A stretch of 64,000 nucleotides of DNA. Source: SIG299 sp964544055. Its GTDB lineage: Bacteria; Bacillota; Clostridia; Lachnospirales; Lachnospiraceae. The stretch spans positions 114,129 to 178,128 of the forward strand of contig CAZJAA010000002.1 in assembly GCA_964544055.1 (NCBI GenBank), given 5' to 3'. Both the position numbers and the translations under genes were made by a program. Position 1 is the first letter of the stretch; each line of letters starts with the position of its first letter. Below, in pieces: positions 16,940 to 25,745 of the stretch. The notes below the pieces were generated by a model. The model was given only the letters and a program-made list of their open reading frames with translations. It did no database searches and was not told the DNA's origin.

Positions 16940-16975
16940 CACCCTGCAAGACTTCAAATCTTGCAGGGTGTTTTA
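16940..16975 (+). terminator. Rho-independent terminator of the hydrolase operon
   Basis: A perfect 12-bp stem CACCCTGCAAGA/TCTTGCAGGGTG (16940-16951 with 16959-16970) is followed by TTTT, 13 bases after the hydrolase stop. Confidence 0.85.
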
Positions 16976-17043
16976 CTGTCTAAAATGTATGTAATCCCGC
17001 AAGGCAGGGAAACTGCCCTGCGGTGTTGTTTTCGGTGTTAAAG

Positions 17044-17336
17044 CTATCTTTCTCTGTCGTGGGATCGGTGCTTGGGTTTCTGCTTGCCCTCTGCCTGTAA
17101 CCGTCTGAGCTGGTCACGGACACTTTGCTTTTCAGGCGGTGCATACTGTTCTTTTTCGGCGGGTCTGCGGCTTTCTTTTGCTTTGCGTTCCCATTCGGCA
17201 AGCTCACGGTTGTAGTTTTTAACTACGGCTTCTGCCTTGCGGTAGGTTGCCATAAATGCCCGTACATCGGGATAAAAAAGCCGAAGAAAGCGGTTTCCTG
17301 ATCCGGAAAGTTCAAAATCAAGATATTTCTCTTGCT
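17044..17336 (-). pseudogene. C-terminal fragment of a conjugative-element protein
   Basis: An open frame reads EQEKYLDFELSG, NRFLRLFYPDVRAFMATYRK and a long charged tail ending SHDRER, with an internal ATG at 17253. No start or upstream domain exists, because the frame abuts the 3' end of the flavin reductase gene. This looks like the basic tail of a large mobilisation or conjugation protein left after deletion, and would mark the right edge of the element that began near 14.4 kb. The exact family is not known to me. Confidence 0.45.
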
Positions 17337-17900
17337 CTATTTTTTCTTGACGGAATACCCAAATGTGCCGATATCGGCTCCCAGTTCTTTATAAGTACCG
17401 TGGGAATATGCCATTAAACCGGTGTCGTTTAAATGGAACTTTCCGCTTTCATCCAGATAGGAATCCTCCACCTGAACACTGACTACCTCTGCCAGAAACA
17501 TAGCATGACTGCCAAGCTCCTTTACTTCCACAACTTTACACTCGATATTTACCGGACTTTCTGCAATGCCCGGAGCCGAAACCACGTTGGATGTTTGCAC
17601 GGTCAGCCCTGCTTCTTTAAATTTATCCACCTCTCTGCCGGACTTTACACCACAATAATCGGTTGCAAATGCCAGCTCCTTTGTCGTTAAATTTACTACA
17701 AATTCTCCGGTTTCCTTAATTATGCGGTAAGAATACCGTTCCGGACGGACGGATATGGTCAGCATAGGTGGATTAGTGCACACCGTTGCCGCCCAGGCAA
17801 TCGTAATAATGTTTGGTTTTTCTCCCGGACGTGCACAGCTTACCATCACTGCTGGCAGGGGATATAACATATTTCCTGGTTTAAAGGTTACCTTTGCCAT
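17337..17900 (-). CDS. flavin reductase family protein (FMN-binding)
   Basis: 187 aa of the flavin reductase-like (DIM6/NTAB) split-barrel family: YPLPAVMVSCAR, NIITIAWAATVCTNPPMLTISVRPERYSY and FVVNLTT match the FMN-binding core, and YDYCGVKSG-like loop residues follow. Members bind FMN and reduce flavins or small electron acceptors; in anaerobes the physiological partner is often unknown. It is divergently transcribed from pnuC with an 89-base shared upstream region. The gene is intact although its stop abuts the element fragment. Confidence 0.85.
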   Translation of the reverse strand: MAKVTFKPGNMLYPLPAVMVSCARPGEKPNIITIAWAATVCTNPPMLTISVRPERYSYRIIKETGEFVVNLTTKELAFATDYCGVKSGREVDKFKEAGLTVQTSNVVSAPGIAESPVNIECKVVEVKELGSHAMFLAEVVSVQVEDSYLDESGKFHLNDTGLMAYSHGTYKELGADIGTFGYSVKKK

Positions 17901-17989
17901 AACTTTGCCTCCTAAAATTTTTCTTGATTTTCTCTTTTATCTATAATAAAATAATTTTCAGCAAATTTCAACAAAGGGAGGAAACTTTT

Positions 17990-18790
17990 ATGGCAGAAAA
18001 CTCAAAACCATCTTTCTCTGCCCGTCTGAAAAATCTCTGGTCCTATTTCACTACCTATGAAAAGGTCTGGTTTTTCAGCATTCTTATTTTAGCCGTTATT
18101 TTTTCCTTTATTTTTCCGGAAGAAGACACAAATGGCATTCACGGCGGTCTCATCATGGGACTCTATCTTGCAGACACATTTCTCAATATTTTATGCGAAC
18201 TGCTGATTTCCAAGCAAAGCAAATGGAATTTCATCGTTTCCGTTTTTGTCGAGCTGGTAGAAATCCTCATCTGCATTGTCTTGTCCTACCGCTTTGCCAC
18301 AATGGCTGTCACCTTATTTTTCTGGCTGCCGATTGATATTATCAGTTTTATCAACTGGCACAGACACCCAGATCAGCAGGAAGAAGATGTTACCAAGGTT
18401 CGAAAATTAAACGGCTGGATGGCAGTTGCCGTCATTACCGGAATTGTCGTATGGACCATTGTGGTTGGCTGGTTCTTATCCGGTCTGGATATCACAACTG
18501 ATTTATTTGGTGATAATGAAGTTCTTGCTAATGTCGTTTGCTACATCGATGCCTGTGTTTCCGCTGTGGGTATTGCAAACGGTGTATTTATCCTGCTTCG
18601 TTTCCGCGAACAGTGGATTGCCTGGTACATCAGTGCCATTTTAGAAGCTACCATTAACATTTTGTCCGGTCAATATGTACTGCTTGTACTGAAGGCAGGC
18701 TACTTAACCAATACTACTTATGGCTATATCAAGTGGAGCCGGTACATAAAGGAGCATAAGGAAGCTCAAAATGCTACCACACTATTTTAA
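17990..18790 (+). CDS. pnuC: nicotinamide riboside transporter PnuC
   Basis: 266 aa with about seven hydrophobic helices and the PnuC motif region FFWLPIDIISFINWHRH, followed by the second half with WYISAILEATINILSGQY and GYIKWSRY. PnuC proteins pass nicotinamide riboside across the membrane by facilitated diffusion, with trapping by phosphorylation. The ATG at 17990 follows GGGAGG by eight bases; the longer frame start at 17924 is not supported. Single gene with a strong terminator after it. No NAD-sensing leader is apparent in the short upstream region. Confidence 0.88.
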   Translation: MAENSKPSFSARLKNLWSYFTTYEKVWFFSILILAVIFSFIFPEEDTNGIHGGLIMGLYLADTFLNILCELLISKQSKWNFIVSVFVELVEILICIVLSYRFATMAVTLFFWLPIDIISFINWHRHPDQQEEDVTKVRKLNGWMAVAVITGIVVWTIVVGWFLSGLDITTDLFGDNEVLANVVCYIDACVSAVGIANGVFILLRFREQWIAWYISAILEATINILSGQYVLLVLKAGYLTNTTYGYIKWSRYIKEHKEAQNATTLF

Positions 18791-18826
18791 CGGAATTTCT
18801 TTTTGATGATATTTCAAACAATATAC

Positions 18827-18876
18827 ATATAGTGAAAGAGGAACACCAGGCATCCGGTGTTCCTCTTTCACTATAT
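18827..18876. terminator. bidirectional terminator, perfect 21-bp stem
   Basis: A perfect 21-bp inverted repeat (18827-18847 with 18856-18876, 8-nt loop AGGCATCC) lies between the convergent pnuC gene and the 79-aa gene. Confidence 0.9.
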
Positions 18877-18889
18877 CTATCTTTTCCCT

Positions 18890-19129
18890 TTAAAATTCTT
18901 CTTCCTCTTCGCCTTCTCTTACATTATCCGGTGTAAACTCCATCAGATTTGGAATTTTGGCACAGGTTGGACATTCCTCATCCAGACCGTCACCAAACAG
19001 CTTCGGTTCCTCGGCTACCATTTTTCCTTCTTCAAACTTTGGTTTCACGGCACCGCCGCCGTTCGACATACGTCCGTCTAAAAAAGCAATTAAATCTTCA
19101 ATTTTCTGTTCCTGATTTTTTTCGTCCAT
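18890..19129 (-). CDS. small acidic hypothetical protein with a CPTC motif
   Basis: 79 aa, soluble, with a mid-protein ECPTCAKIP that could bind a metal or be redox-active, and a Glu-rich tail (EGEEEEEF). I recognise no family. The start MDEKNQEQ is preceded by GGAGG with suitable spacing. It is transcribed toward the shared terminator and is probably monocistronic or cotranscribed with nothing obvious. No function is inferred. Confidence 0.7.
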   Translation of the reverse strand: MDEKNQEQKIEDLIAFLDGRMSNGGGAVKPKFEEGKMVAEEPKLFGDGLDEECPTCAKIPNLMEFTPDNVREGEEEEEF

Positions 19130-19219
19130 TACAATTACCTCCGTTTTTTTCTCAGATTTTTTTCAAAGAAATCATTTCGAGACACCTTTTATTCTTCTGA
19201 TAATACTCCTGATATATTC

Positions 19220-20599
19220 CTATTCTCCCCATTTCTTTTTTAATCTGTGTCTTACAAAAATAAAAGTAACCAGATGTGCCAGAAACGTTAAGCTCCAGCT
19301 GATTGGGTAAGAAATATATACAGTTTCAATGGTGTGGAACTCCTCTATCCGGAATATCGTAGCAATCCAGAGCAGTCGAAATGCACAGGCTCCAAGAAGA
19401 GATACTATCATCGGAGCTACAGAATAGCCAAGTCCTCGAAGTGCTCCTACCATTACGTCCATCATACCGCACAAAAAATAGGTGGCACAGATAATATTAA
19501 GCCGCACCAATCCGGCTTCCACCACCAGCGCACTGTCCCCACTATCCGTATAAATCCGAAGCAGCGGTTCGGCAAACAGGCGCACTATCATGCTCATTCC
19601 AAAGCCAATAATAATAACACATCCTTCTGCAGAAAGCAGAATTTTATTAACTCTTTTATATTTTCCTGCACCTACATTCTGTCCCATAAAGGAAATTGCT
19701 GCCTGATAAAAGGCATTCATTCCCACATAAACAAAGCCCTCTATATTAGATGCCGCTGTATTTCCGGCAACCACAATGTTGCCAAACGAGTTAACGGAAG
19801 ACTGGATTACCACGTTTGAAAGTGAAAAGAGCATTCCTTGAAAACCTGCCGGAAGACCAATCTGCATAATCTGGCCAAGCTTGCCTTTATGAATGCCAAG
19901 CTTTTTTAAATCCAGTCGGATGCCGCCCTGCTCTTTTAACAAACAGCGTACCACTAAGGTGGCAGAAATCACCTGGGAAATAACCGTGGCAATACCAACA
20001 CCGAACACACCCCAGTGGAAAACAATAACAAAAACCAGATTCAGCACAATATTGACAACACCTGCAATACTTAAAAAGTACAACGGACGCTTGGTGTCAC
20101 CCACGGCACGCAAAATGGAACTGCCAAAATTGTATACAAGAGTTGCCGTAATACCGGCAAAATAGACACGCATATAGATAATTGCCAGAGAAAGTACCTC
20201 CGGAGGTGTCTGCATCCACTCAAGAATCACCGGTGCACCGACAATACCGATTACAGTCAGCAGGACACCTCCAATTAAGCTTATTGTCATTGCGGTATGA
20301 ACCGTCTCCTGCAGTTCATCTTCTTTTTTTGCTCCAAAATATCTTGCAACCAGTACATTGGCACCAATGGAAAGACCAATAAACAAGTTTGTCAGCAGAT
20401 TAATCAGGGATGATGTGGAGCCGACTGCTGCCAGGGAATCATCTCCGTCAAACCGCCCTACTACTACGATATCCGCTGCATTAAACAAAAGCTGCAAAAT
20501 ACTTGAAAATATTAATGGCACTGCAAACAGCAGCATTTTTTTTACAATAGAACCATTACACATATCCATTTCATATTTCTTTTTCTCTTTTTGACTCAT
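19220..20599 (-). CDS. MATE family efflux transporter
   Basis: About 459 aa with twelve predicted membrane helices in two homologous halves. LFAVPLIFSSILQLLFNAAD and VVVGRFDGDDSLAAVGSTSS are typical of the first MATE helices, and GLPAGFQGMLFSLSNVVIQS begins the second half. These antiporters use sodium or proton gradients to export drugs and metabolites. I prefer the ATG at 20599 (MSQKEKKKYEMD), since the first 23 residues of the longest frame overlap the divergent promoter region. Divergent from the S1-domain gene. Confidence 0.88.
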   Translation of the reverse strand: MSQKEKKKYEMDMCNGSIVKKMLLFAVPLIFSSILQLLFNAADIVVVGRFDGDDSLAAVGSTSSLINLLTNLFIGLSIGANVLVARYFGAKKEDELQETVHTAMTISLIGGVLLTVIGIVGAPVILEWMQTPPEVLSLAIIYMRVYFAGITATLVYNFGSSILRAVGDTKRPLYFLSIAGVVNIVLNLVFVIVFHWGVFGVGIATVISQVISATLVVRCLLKEQGGIRLDLKKLGIHKGKLGQIMQIGLPAGFQGMLFSLSNVVIQSSVNSFGNIVVAGNTAASNIEGFVYVGMNAFYQAAISFMGQNVGAGKYKRVNKILLSAEGCVIIIGFGMSMIVRLFAEPLLRIYTDSGDSALVVEAGLVRLNIICATYFLCGMMDVMVGALRGLGYSVAPMIVSLLGACAFRLLWIATIFRIEEFHTIETVYISYPISWSLTFLAHLVTFIFVRHRLKKKWGE

Positions 20600-20683
20600 C
20601 TTTTTAATATCCTTCTTTCCAAATCTATCTTGATATGTTATCATAAAAAATAGTAAAATGCAATCCAAAAAAGGAGGATGTTC

Positions 20684-21616
20684 ATGAGCGAAGAATTAAC
20701 CTTGAAAGATTTAATGACCATGAAGGATTTTGAACAGGAGTTAGACCGTTCCTTCAAAAAGATTTTTCCGGGAGACATGGTAACCGGAACCGTTATCGGT
20801 ATTTCCGACACCGAAGTTACCTTGGATTTAAATTATTATGCCGAAGGTATCATTCCGCTGGCAGAATTAAGCAACGACCCACGCTTTTCCATTAAGGCAG
20901 ATGTCCAGTTAGGCGAAACGATTACCTCTATGGTCATGCATGAAAATAAAGAGGGGGCACTGATACTTTCCAGAAAAAAGGCAGATGATGTATTAGCCTG
21001 GGATAAATTAAAAGAAATGCAGGAAGCCGGCACCGTAGTTACCGTAAAAATTGCCGAAGCATTTCCGGCAGGTGCCATCACCTACCTGGAAGGAATCCGT
21101 GCTTTTATCCCTGCCTCCAAGCTTGCCCTTACCTTTGTGGATGAGCCTGCCACTTTTATCGGTCAGACAGTACAGGCACTGATTCTTACCGTAAACAAAA
21201 AGGAACAGAAGCTCACGCTTTCTGTAAAAGATGCCTTAAAGGAGCAGGAGCAGCAGGAACGCACCAGCCGCATTGCCCGTCTTGTGGTCGGCACAGTAAT
21301 TTCCGGAACCGTAGAACAAATTATGCCATATGGTGCCTTTGTTTCCATCGGAAACGATTTAAGCGGTCTACTGCACATTTCCCAGATTTGCGGCAGACGT
21401 TTAAAGTCTCCAAGTGAGGTTCTTAAGGTTGGTGATGTCATCAACGTTAAAATTATTGATGTAAAAGACGGCAAAATCAGTCTCAGCAAAAAAGCAGTAG
21501 AGGAAGATGCCGAGATTTCCGAGGAAGTAGAGGAAGCTGCACCGGAACAGTATGTGTTTGAAGATAAGAGTGCTTCCACGACGATGGCATCATTATTTGC
21601 AAATATCAAGCTGTAA
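20684..21616 (+). CDS. S1-domain RNA-binding protein (RpsA-like)
   Basis: 310 aa containing three S1-like OB domains: about 20-88 (GDMVTGTVIGISDTEVTLDL), about 100-175 (more divergent) and about 192-262 (VVGTVISGTVEQIMPYGAFV ending KDGKISLSKK). The acidic C-terminal tail is short. It resembles the shortened ribosomal protein S1 homologues of Firmicutes, which bind RNA but are not always ribosomal. The ATG at 20684 has AAGGAGG seven bases upstream; the ATG at 20678 overlaps that site and is unlikely. It may affect translation or mRNA stability. Confidence 0.85.
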   Translation: MSEELTLKDLMTMKDFEQELDRSFKKIFPGDMVTGTVIGISDTEVTLDLNYYAEGIIPLAELSNDPRFSIKADVQLGETITSMVMHENKEGALILSRKKADDVLAWDKLKEMQEAGTVVTVKIAEAFPAGAITYLEGIRAFIPASKLALTFVDEPATFIGQTVQALILTVNKKEQKLTLSVKDALKEQEQQERTSRIARLVVGTVISGTVEQIMPYGAFVSIGNDLSGLLHISQICGRRLKSPSEVLKVGDVINVKIIDVKDGKISLSKKAVEEDAEISEEVEEAAPEQYVFEDKSASTTMASLFANIKL

Positions 21617-21640
21617 CACCGTAAAAATATTCTTACAAGC

Positions 21641-21687
21641 TAAAGTGCCCCAAACCGTTTCAAGTCAGAATGGTTTGGGGCATTTTA
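21641..21687. terminator. terminator between S1-domain gene and hydrolase
   Basis: A stem of AAGTGCCCCAAACC with GGTTTGGGGCATTTT (one G-T pair) spans 21643-21687 between two convergent genes and ends in T's on the plus strand. Confidence 0.75.
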
Positions 21688-21688
21688 A

Positions 21689-22795
21689 TCAATTTTTTTC
21701 TATTACACTGTATTTGTAGGTATCATTCCAGTTGCGACGAATTACAATTTCAGCAGTTAGGTTTGTGTTATCGAAAACAATGGACCACTGAGTATTACTT
21801 GTAATGTCAGTTTCACTTGGTTCCTGTGAAGCAGCCTTTAAAGCATCCCACGCAGTAGCGTAAGTGAGATTATCTTTCTGCTCGTCAAAAACCTTTTTAA
21901 TTGCATCATATCTTTCTTTTCCGTGACCATATATATCATTTCTCTGGTTTGGCAATACCTTATCTGCATAAATTGTATAGAAATTTGTTACAACATCAAC
22001 AGAAGTTGCTACCAGCTCACGAGTTTCGCTCTCACAGTCCCATTCAACAACCCTTCCGTCGCCGGATGCATCATTGATATAAAAGTGGTAATCCTTGCCG
22101 GAAGAAGCAAACATGTCATAACCTTTCAGAAGCTCAACTGCTTCCTCGGTTGTCGCAGCTCGGTCAAGCACTAAACGTATCGCAAGTGTTGTAAAAATAT
22201 TGTCTTTTTCCGTTTGCTGGAAAACAGGCTCACTATCCACAACAAGAACTGCTATAGAAACACCTTTTTCATTGATACCGTCAAGGCATATAAACGGAAC
22301 GGTCAAAGTGGCAAGTTTTTTGGTCATACCGGCTAATGGCTTATCGGCACTTACATTGTTTAAAGCTGCAAAAGCAATTGATTTGTAGTAATTTTTAGGC
22401 GAACAGTATACAAGCATTGCTGAGGTATTCTTTTTAAAATCATAGTTACGACCCATTAAGTTATTTCCATCCGCAGTTGTCATACCGAAAGCAGAACACG
22501 AAAAAGACGGTGTATCCATTTTAATAGGCAGTAAAGGTAACGATTCTTTTAATATTGCATCAAACATATCCTGATTGCTTTCAATGCCATACTCTATAAT
22601 ATCTTCAATGCTATAATCGTACTTGATTTCCATTGTGTAAAGATCATACTCATCCTCATAGGAAGTAATCTTCTGAATGGAATTAATTGTACTGAGGCGC
22701 GATGCGTAAATGCATACAAAGGCTAATAACAAAATTAAAATGACAGCTATAATCCCAAGGACAGACCATAAAATAATTTTTTTTGCTTTTTTCAT
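21689..22795 (-). CDS. membrane-anchored Ntn amide hydrolase (C45/choloylglycine-like)
   Basis: 368 aa with a single N-terminal membrane helix (residues 7-31) and an Ntn-hydrolase domain. C100 in FSCSAFG is the expected nucleophile, followed by R116 and D119 in GRNYDF, with the same spacing (16 and 19 residues) as Cys2, Arg18 and Asp21 of bile salt hydrolases. N271 in VVTNFY and R295 in GKERYD fit the remaining site. Members cleave linear amides such as bile salts, penicillin V or acyl-amino acids. Here the cysteine is internal, so activity would need proteolytic processing. It lies 65 bases after the symporter gene, probably in the same operon. Confidence 0.78.
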   Translation of the reverse strand: MKKAKKIILWSVLGIIAVILILLLAFVCIYASRLSTINSIQKITSYEDEYDLYTMEIKYDYSIEDIIEYGIESNQDMFDAILKESLPLLPIKMDTPSFSCSAFGMTTADGNNLMGRNYDFKKNTSAMLVYCSPKNYYKSIAFAALNNVSADKPLAGMTKKLATLTVPFICLDGINEKGVSIAVLVVDSEPVFQQTEKDNIFTTLAIRLVLDRAATTEEAVELLKGYDMFASSGKDYHFYINDASGDGRVVEWDCESETRELVATSVDVVTNFYTIYADKVLPNQRNDIYGHGKERYDAIKKVFDEQKDNLTYATAWDALKAASQEPSETDITSNTQWSIVFDNTNLTAEIVIRRNWNDTYKYSVIEKN

Positions 22796-22860
22796 ATTTA
22801 CCTCCCTAATTTAATAATGTACTCTCTGAATTTTCGGAATGAAGCATTCCTTGCGTTCCT

Positions 22861-24387
22861 TTATTCTTCGATGGATGTCTTTTTATGTACAATCACCGTT
22901 TCATCCAGACAGGTAAAGCATTCGTCCACTTTTTTCTTATCCATCTTTGGTGTAAGCAGACTTACCACCGGCACTACAACCATGCCTGCCAGCATGGCAA
23001 CTGCACCGGCATTGATTGGAGAAGCAATAAATGAAAAGAACAGGTTGGCAACGGTAATGCCTACGCCCACTGCAAAGCTTGCCCAGACGGCAGCTTTGGT
23101 AACGCCCTTCCAGTACAGACCGTACATAAACGGTGCCAGAAATGCTCCGGCCAGTGCTCCCCACGAAATACCCATCAGCTGTGCAATGAAAGTTGGAGGA
23201 TCCAGTGCAATTACCACGCTGACAACAATAAAGAAAACAAGCATGATTCTCATGCAGAGCAGCTGCTTTTTCTCACTCATGTTTTTTACAATGTTGTCCT
23301 TGATTAAATCCAGAGTAAGTGTGGAGCTAGAGGTCATGACAAGCGAGGATAACGTAGACATGGATGCCGATAACACAAGCACAATCACCACACCAACTAA
23401 AATGTCCGGCAGAGTGGACAGCATTTCCGGCACAATGGCATCATAGATTACACTGCCATTTTCATTGTGTATGGCAGGTGTGTCAAACAAACGTCCAAAA
23501 CCGCCAAGAAAATAACAGCCGCCGGAAACAACAATGGCAAACAACGTAGAAATAATGGTTCCGGATTTAATAGATTTTTCATCCTTAATGGCATAAAACT
23601 TATGTACCATCTGCGGCAGTCCCCAGGTTCCGAGAGACGTAAGCACCACAACACCCAGAAGATTTGGTAAATCCGGGCCAAAGAATGAGGTGAACGCTCC
23701 TTTTTGCCCGAGTGTCTGTGGAACATCGCTTTCCAGTTCTGCCAGATTCTTAACAGCTTCGTAAAATCCACCCTGACCATTTAATACTGCCGCAACAACT
23801 GCGATAATACCAAACAGCATGATGATTCCCTGAATGAAATCGTTAATTGCCGTTGCCATATAGCCGCCCAGAATAACATATACTCCGGTCAGTGCTGCCA
23901 TGGCGATAACACAGACAACATACGGAATGTCAAATGCCATACCAAACAGTCGGGACAGACCGTTGTAAACCGATGCCGTATACGGTATCAGGAAAATAAA
24001 GGAAATCGCAGATGCCGCAATACGCAAGCCATTGGAATCATAACGTTTTCCAAAATAATCCGGCATTGTCGCTGCCGATAAATGCTTGCTCATGACACGG
24101 GTTCTGCGTCCTAACACAATCCAGGCAAGCAAAGAACCGATTACAGCATTTCCGATACCAATCCAGGTAGCAGAAAGACCATACTTGTAACCAAACTGTC
24201 CGGCATACCCTACAAATACAACCGCCGAAAAATACGAGGTTCCGTAGGCAAATGCCGTCAGCCACGGTCCTACGCTTCTTCCTCCCAGCACAAAATCATT
24301 GACATTCGTGGCGTGTTTTCTGGAATACACACCAACAGCAATCATAATTGCAAAAAAAATGACTAAAAAAATGATTTTTGTAAGCAT
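22861..24387 (-). CDS. sodium:solute symporter (SSS family)
   Basis: 508 aa with about thirteen membrane helices and the SSS signature region: DFVLGGRSVGPWLTAFAYGT near residues 31-50 and SASMSTLSSLVMTSSSTLTL in the sodium-binding helix. The family imports proline, pantothenate, sugars, short carboxylates or amino-acid derivatives with sodium; the substrate is not readable. Its place in the aryl-acid operon, just after the amidohydrolase, suggests it imports the pathway substrate. Confidence 0.88.
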   Translation of the reverse strand: MLTKIIFLVIFFAIMIAVGVYSRKHATNVNDFVLGGRSVGPWLTAFAYGTSYFSAVVFVGYAGQFGYKYGLSATWIGIGNAVIGSLLAWIVLGRRTRVMSKHLSAATMPDYFGKRYDSNGLRIAASAISFIFLIPYTASVYNGLSRLFGMAFDIPYVVCVIAMAALTGVYVILGGYMATAINDFIQGIIMLFGIIAVVAAVLNGQGGFYEAVKNLAELESDVPQTLGQKGAFTSFFGPDLPNLLGVVVLTSLGTWGLPQMVHKFYAIKDEKSIKSGTIISTLFAIVVSGGCYFLGGFGRLFDTPAIHNENGSVIYDAIVPEMLSTLPDILVGVVIVLVLSASMSTLSSLVMTSSSTLTLDLIKDNIVKNMSEKKQLLCMRIMLVFFIVVSVVIALDPPTFIAQLMGISWGALAGAFLAPFMYGLYWKGVTKAAVWASFAVGVGITVANLFFSFIASPINAGAVAMLAGMVVVPVVSLLTPKMDKKKVDECFTCLDETVIVHKKTSIEE

Positions 24388-24447
24388 TTTCTTTTTCTCC
24401 TTTTTTCCTTTTTTGCGAATGCAGACAGGGAATCTTTCCTTTTCCGT

Positions 24448-25248
24448 TTATTTAAGTCCGAGCAGACGCTTTGCATTGCCAAAAAGAATATCGTTTTCCA
24501 CATTCTGCGGCAGGGAAAGCTCTTTTATCCACCGGATTCCTCTTGCCATGTCACTCCATGGAGAGTCGGTTGCAAACAACAGTTTATCCGAACCATGCTT
24601 CTCCAAAATTTGCAAAAAGCGTTCCTTTGAAATATAATCATAAATAAATGCCGTATCCAGCCAGACATTTTCTCCGGCAAGATACTCCTGCACTTTTTCC
24701 CACTGCTGCCAGCCGCCATAATGTGCCAGTACTATTTTTTCCGGATGAATGGCATCTAACACCTTACGCATGCGCTCCGGTGGGCAATGCACCGGCTCCG
24801 GAAGTCCGATATCCACACCTGCATGGGTAATAATAATCAGCCCAAGCTCACTGGCATATTCGATGATTCTCATAAAACGGATATCGTCAATCATCACCCC
24901 CTGATAATCCGGGTGAATCTTGATACCTTGAAATCCGAGCTCTTTTATGGTATTCAGTTCTTTTTTATAGTCCTCACAGTCCGGATGGATGCCTCCAAAG
25001 GAAAGCAGCCTGCCCGGATACTGCTCATTGACGCTTTTGGCAAAGCTTAAAATACTCTCAAACTGGGATGGCTTTGTTACCACCGGAAGAATAACGGACA
25101 AATTCACCCCACAACGCTCCATGGAAGCGAGTAGTCCCTGTAAGGTGCCATCCGTTGCCGCTTTGATGTTTCCCTTTTTTTCTAAATTTTCTATTGTTCT
25201 TGCAGCAATTTTATCTGGAAAAACGTGAGTATGGAAATCAATTACCAT
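24448..25248 (-). CDS. amidohydrolase-superfamily protein (TIM barrel)
   Basis: 266 aa. The metal-dependent hydrolase pattern includes DFHTHVFPDK at the start, GIKIHPDYQG, IITHAG, VLAHYGG and LFATDSPW near the end, covering the metal ligands of the amidohydrolase_2 group (decarboxylases and hydrolases). The true substrate is unknown. The ATG at 25248 is preceded by GAATGGAG with six bases between; the ATG at 25260 is less well placed. The leader contains the recurring (Y)UCC-RGAAU-GGAG motif described elsewhere. Middle gene of the 21.7-31.2 kb operon. Confidence 0.82.
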   Translation of the reverse strand: MVIDFHTHVFPDKIAARTIENLEKKGNIKAATDGTLQGLLASMERCGVNLSVILPVVTKPSQFESILSFAKSVNEQYPGRLLSFGGIHPDCEDYKKELNTIKELGFQGIKIHPDYQGVMIDDIRFMRIIEYASELGLIIITHAGVDIGLPEPVHCPPERMRKVLDAIHPEKIVLAHYGGWQQWEKVQEYLAGENVWLDTAFIYDYISKERFLQILEKHGSDKLLFATDSPWSDMARGIRWIKELSLPQNVENDILFGNAKRLLGLK

Positions 25249-25296
25249 GGTGTTCTCCATTCTGGAAACGTCATAAACCTTTGATGAACGTCCCTG

Positions 25297-25722
25297 TTAT
25301 TTTGTCAGTTCCTTTGATGCAATCAGTTCTACGCCGGCTTCTTTAAGCACCTGTGCTGCCGCCTTTAAATCAGCCGTTTTGATAACAATAGAAGCATCGT
25401 CATTTCCGGTTGCCAGTGCGTAGGTATATTCTATATTGATTCCTGCCTTACAGATGGCATCCAGCAGCACCTGCAGCTGACCTACCTGATGGGACAGCTT
25501 CACGGCAAGCACCGGTGTCAGCATGGCAGTAAAATCTTTTGCCTTTAATGCTTCCTTTGCCTTTTCCGGTTCGGAAACAATCATACGAAGCAGTCCATAG
25601 TCACTGGAGTCTGCCAGAGACAGGGAAATAATGTTAATATCTGCTTCTTTGATGGCTTCCAGCACATCCTCCAGTCTGCCGGTACGGTTTTCAATAAACA
25701 CAGATAACTGATTGATAAACAT
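25297..25722 (-). CDS. ACT-domain protein next to paaK
   Basis: 141 aa comprising two tandem ACT domains: residues 1-65 (QLSVFIENRTGRLEDVLEAI) and 70-138 (HQVGQLQVLLDAICKAGINI). ACT domains bind amino acids and regulate enzymes allosterically. The same small ACT protein commonly follows phenylacetate-CoA ligase and indolepyruvate oxidoreductase genes in anaerobes, suggesting it senses an aromatic amino acid. A good AAAGGGG site precedes the ATG. It lies 23 bases after paaK. Confidence 0.85.
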   Translation of the reverse strand: MFINQLSVFIENRTGRLEDVLEAIKEADINIISLSLADSSDYGLLRMIVSEPEKAKEALKAKDFTAMLTPVLAVKLSHQVGQLQVLLDAICKAGINIEYTYALATGNDDASIVIKTADLKAAAQVLKEAGVELIASKELTK

Positions 25723-25745
25723 AAAATAACCCCTTTCTCTTATAA

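Noticed and set aside
21689..22795. Calling the Ntn hydrolase a bile salt hydrolase
   Set aside because: The catalytic residues fit, but the anchor, internal cysteine and operon context do not identify the substrate.
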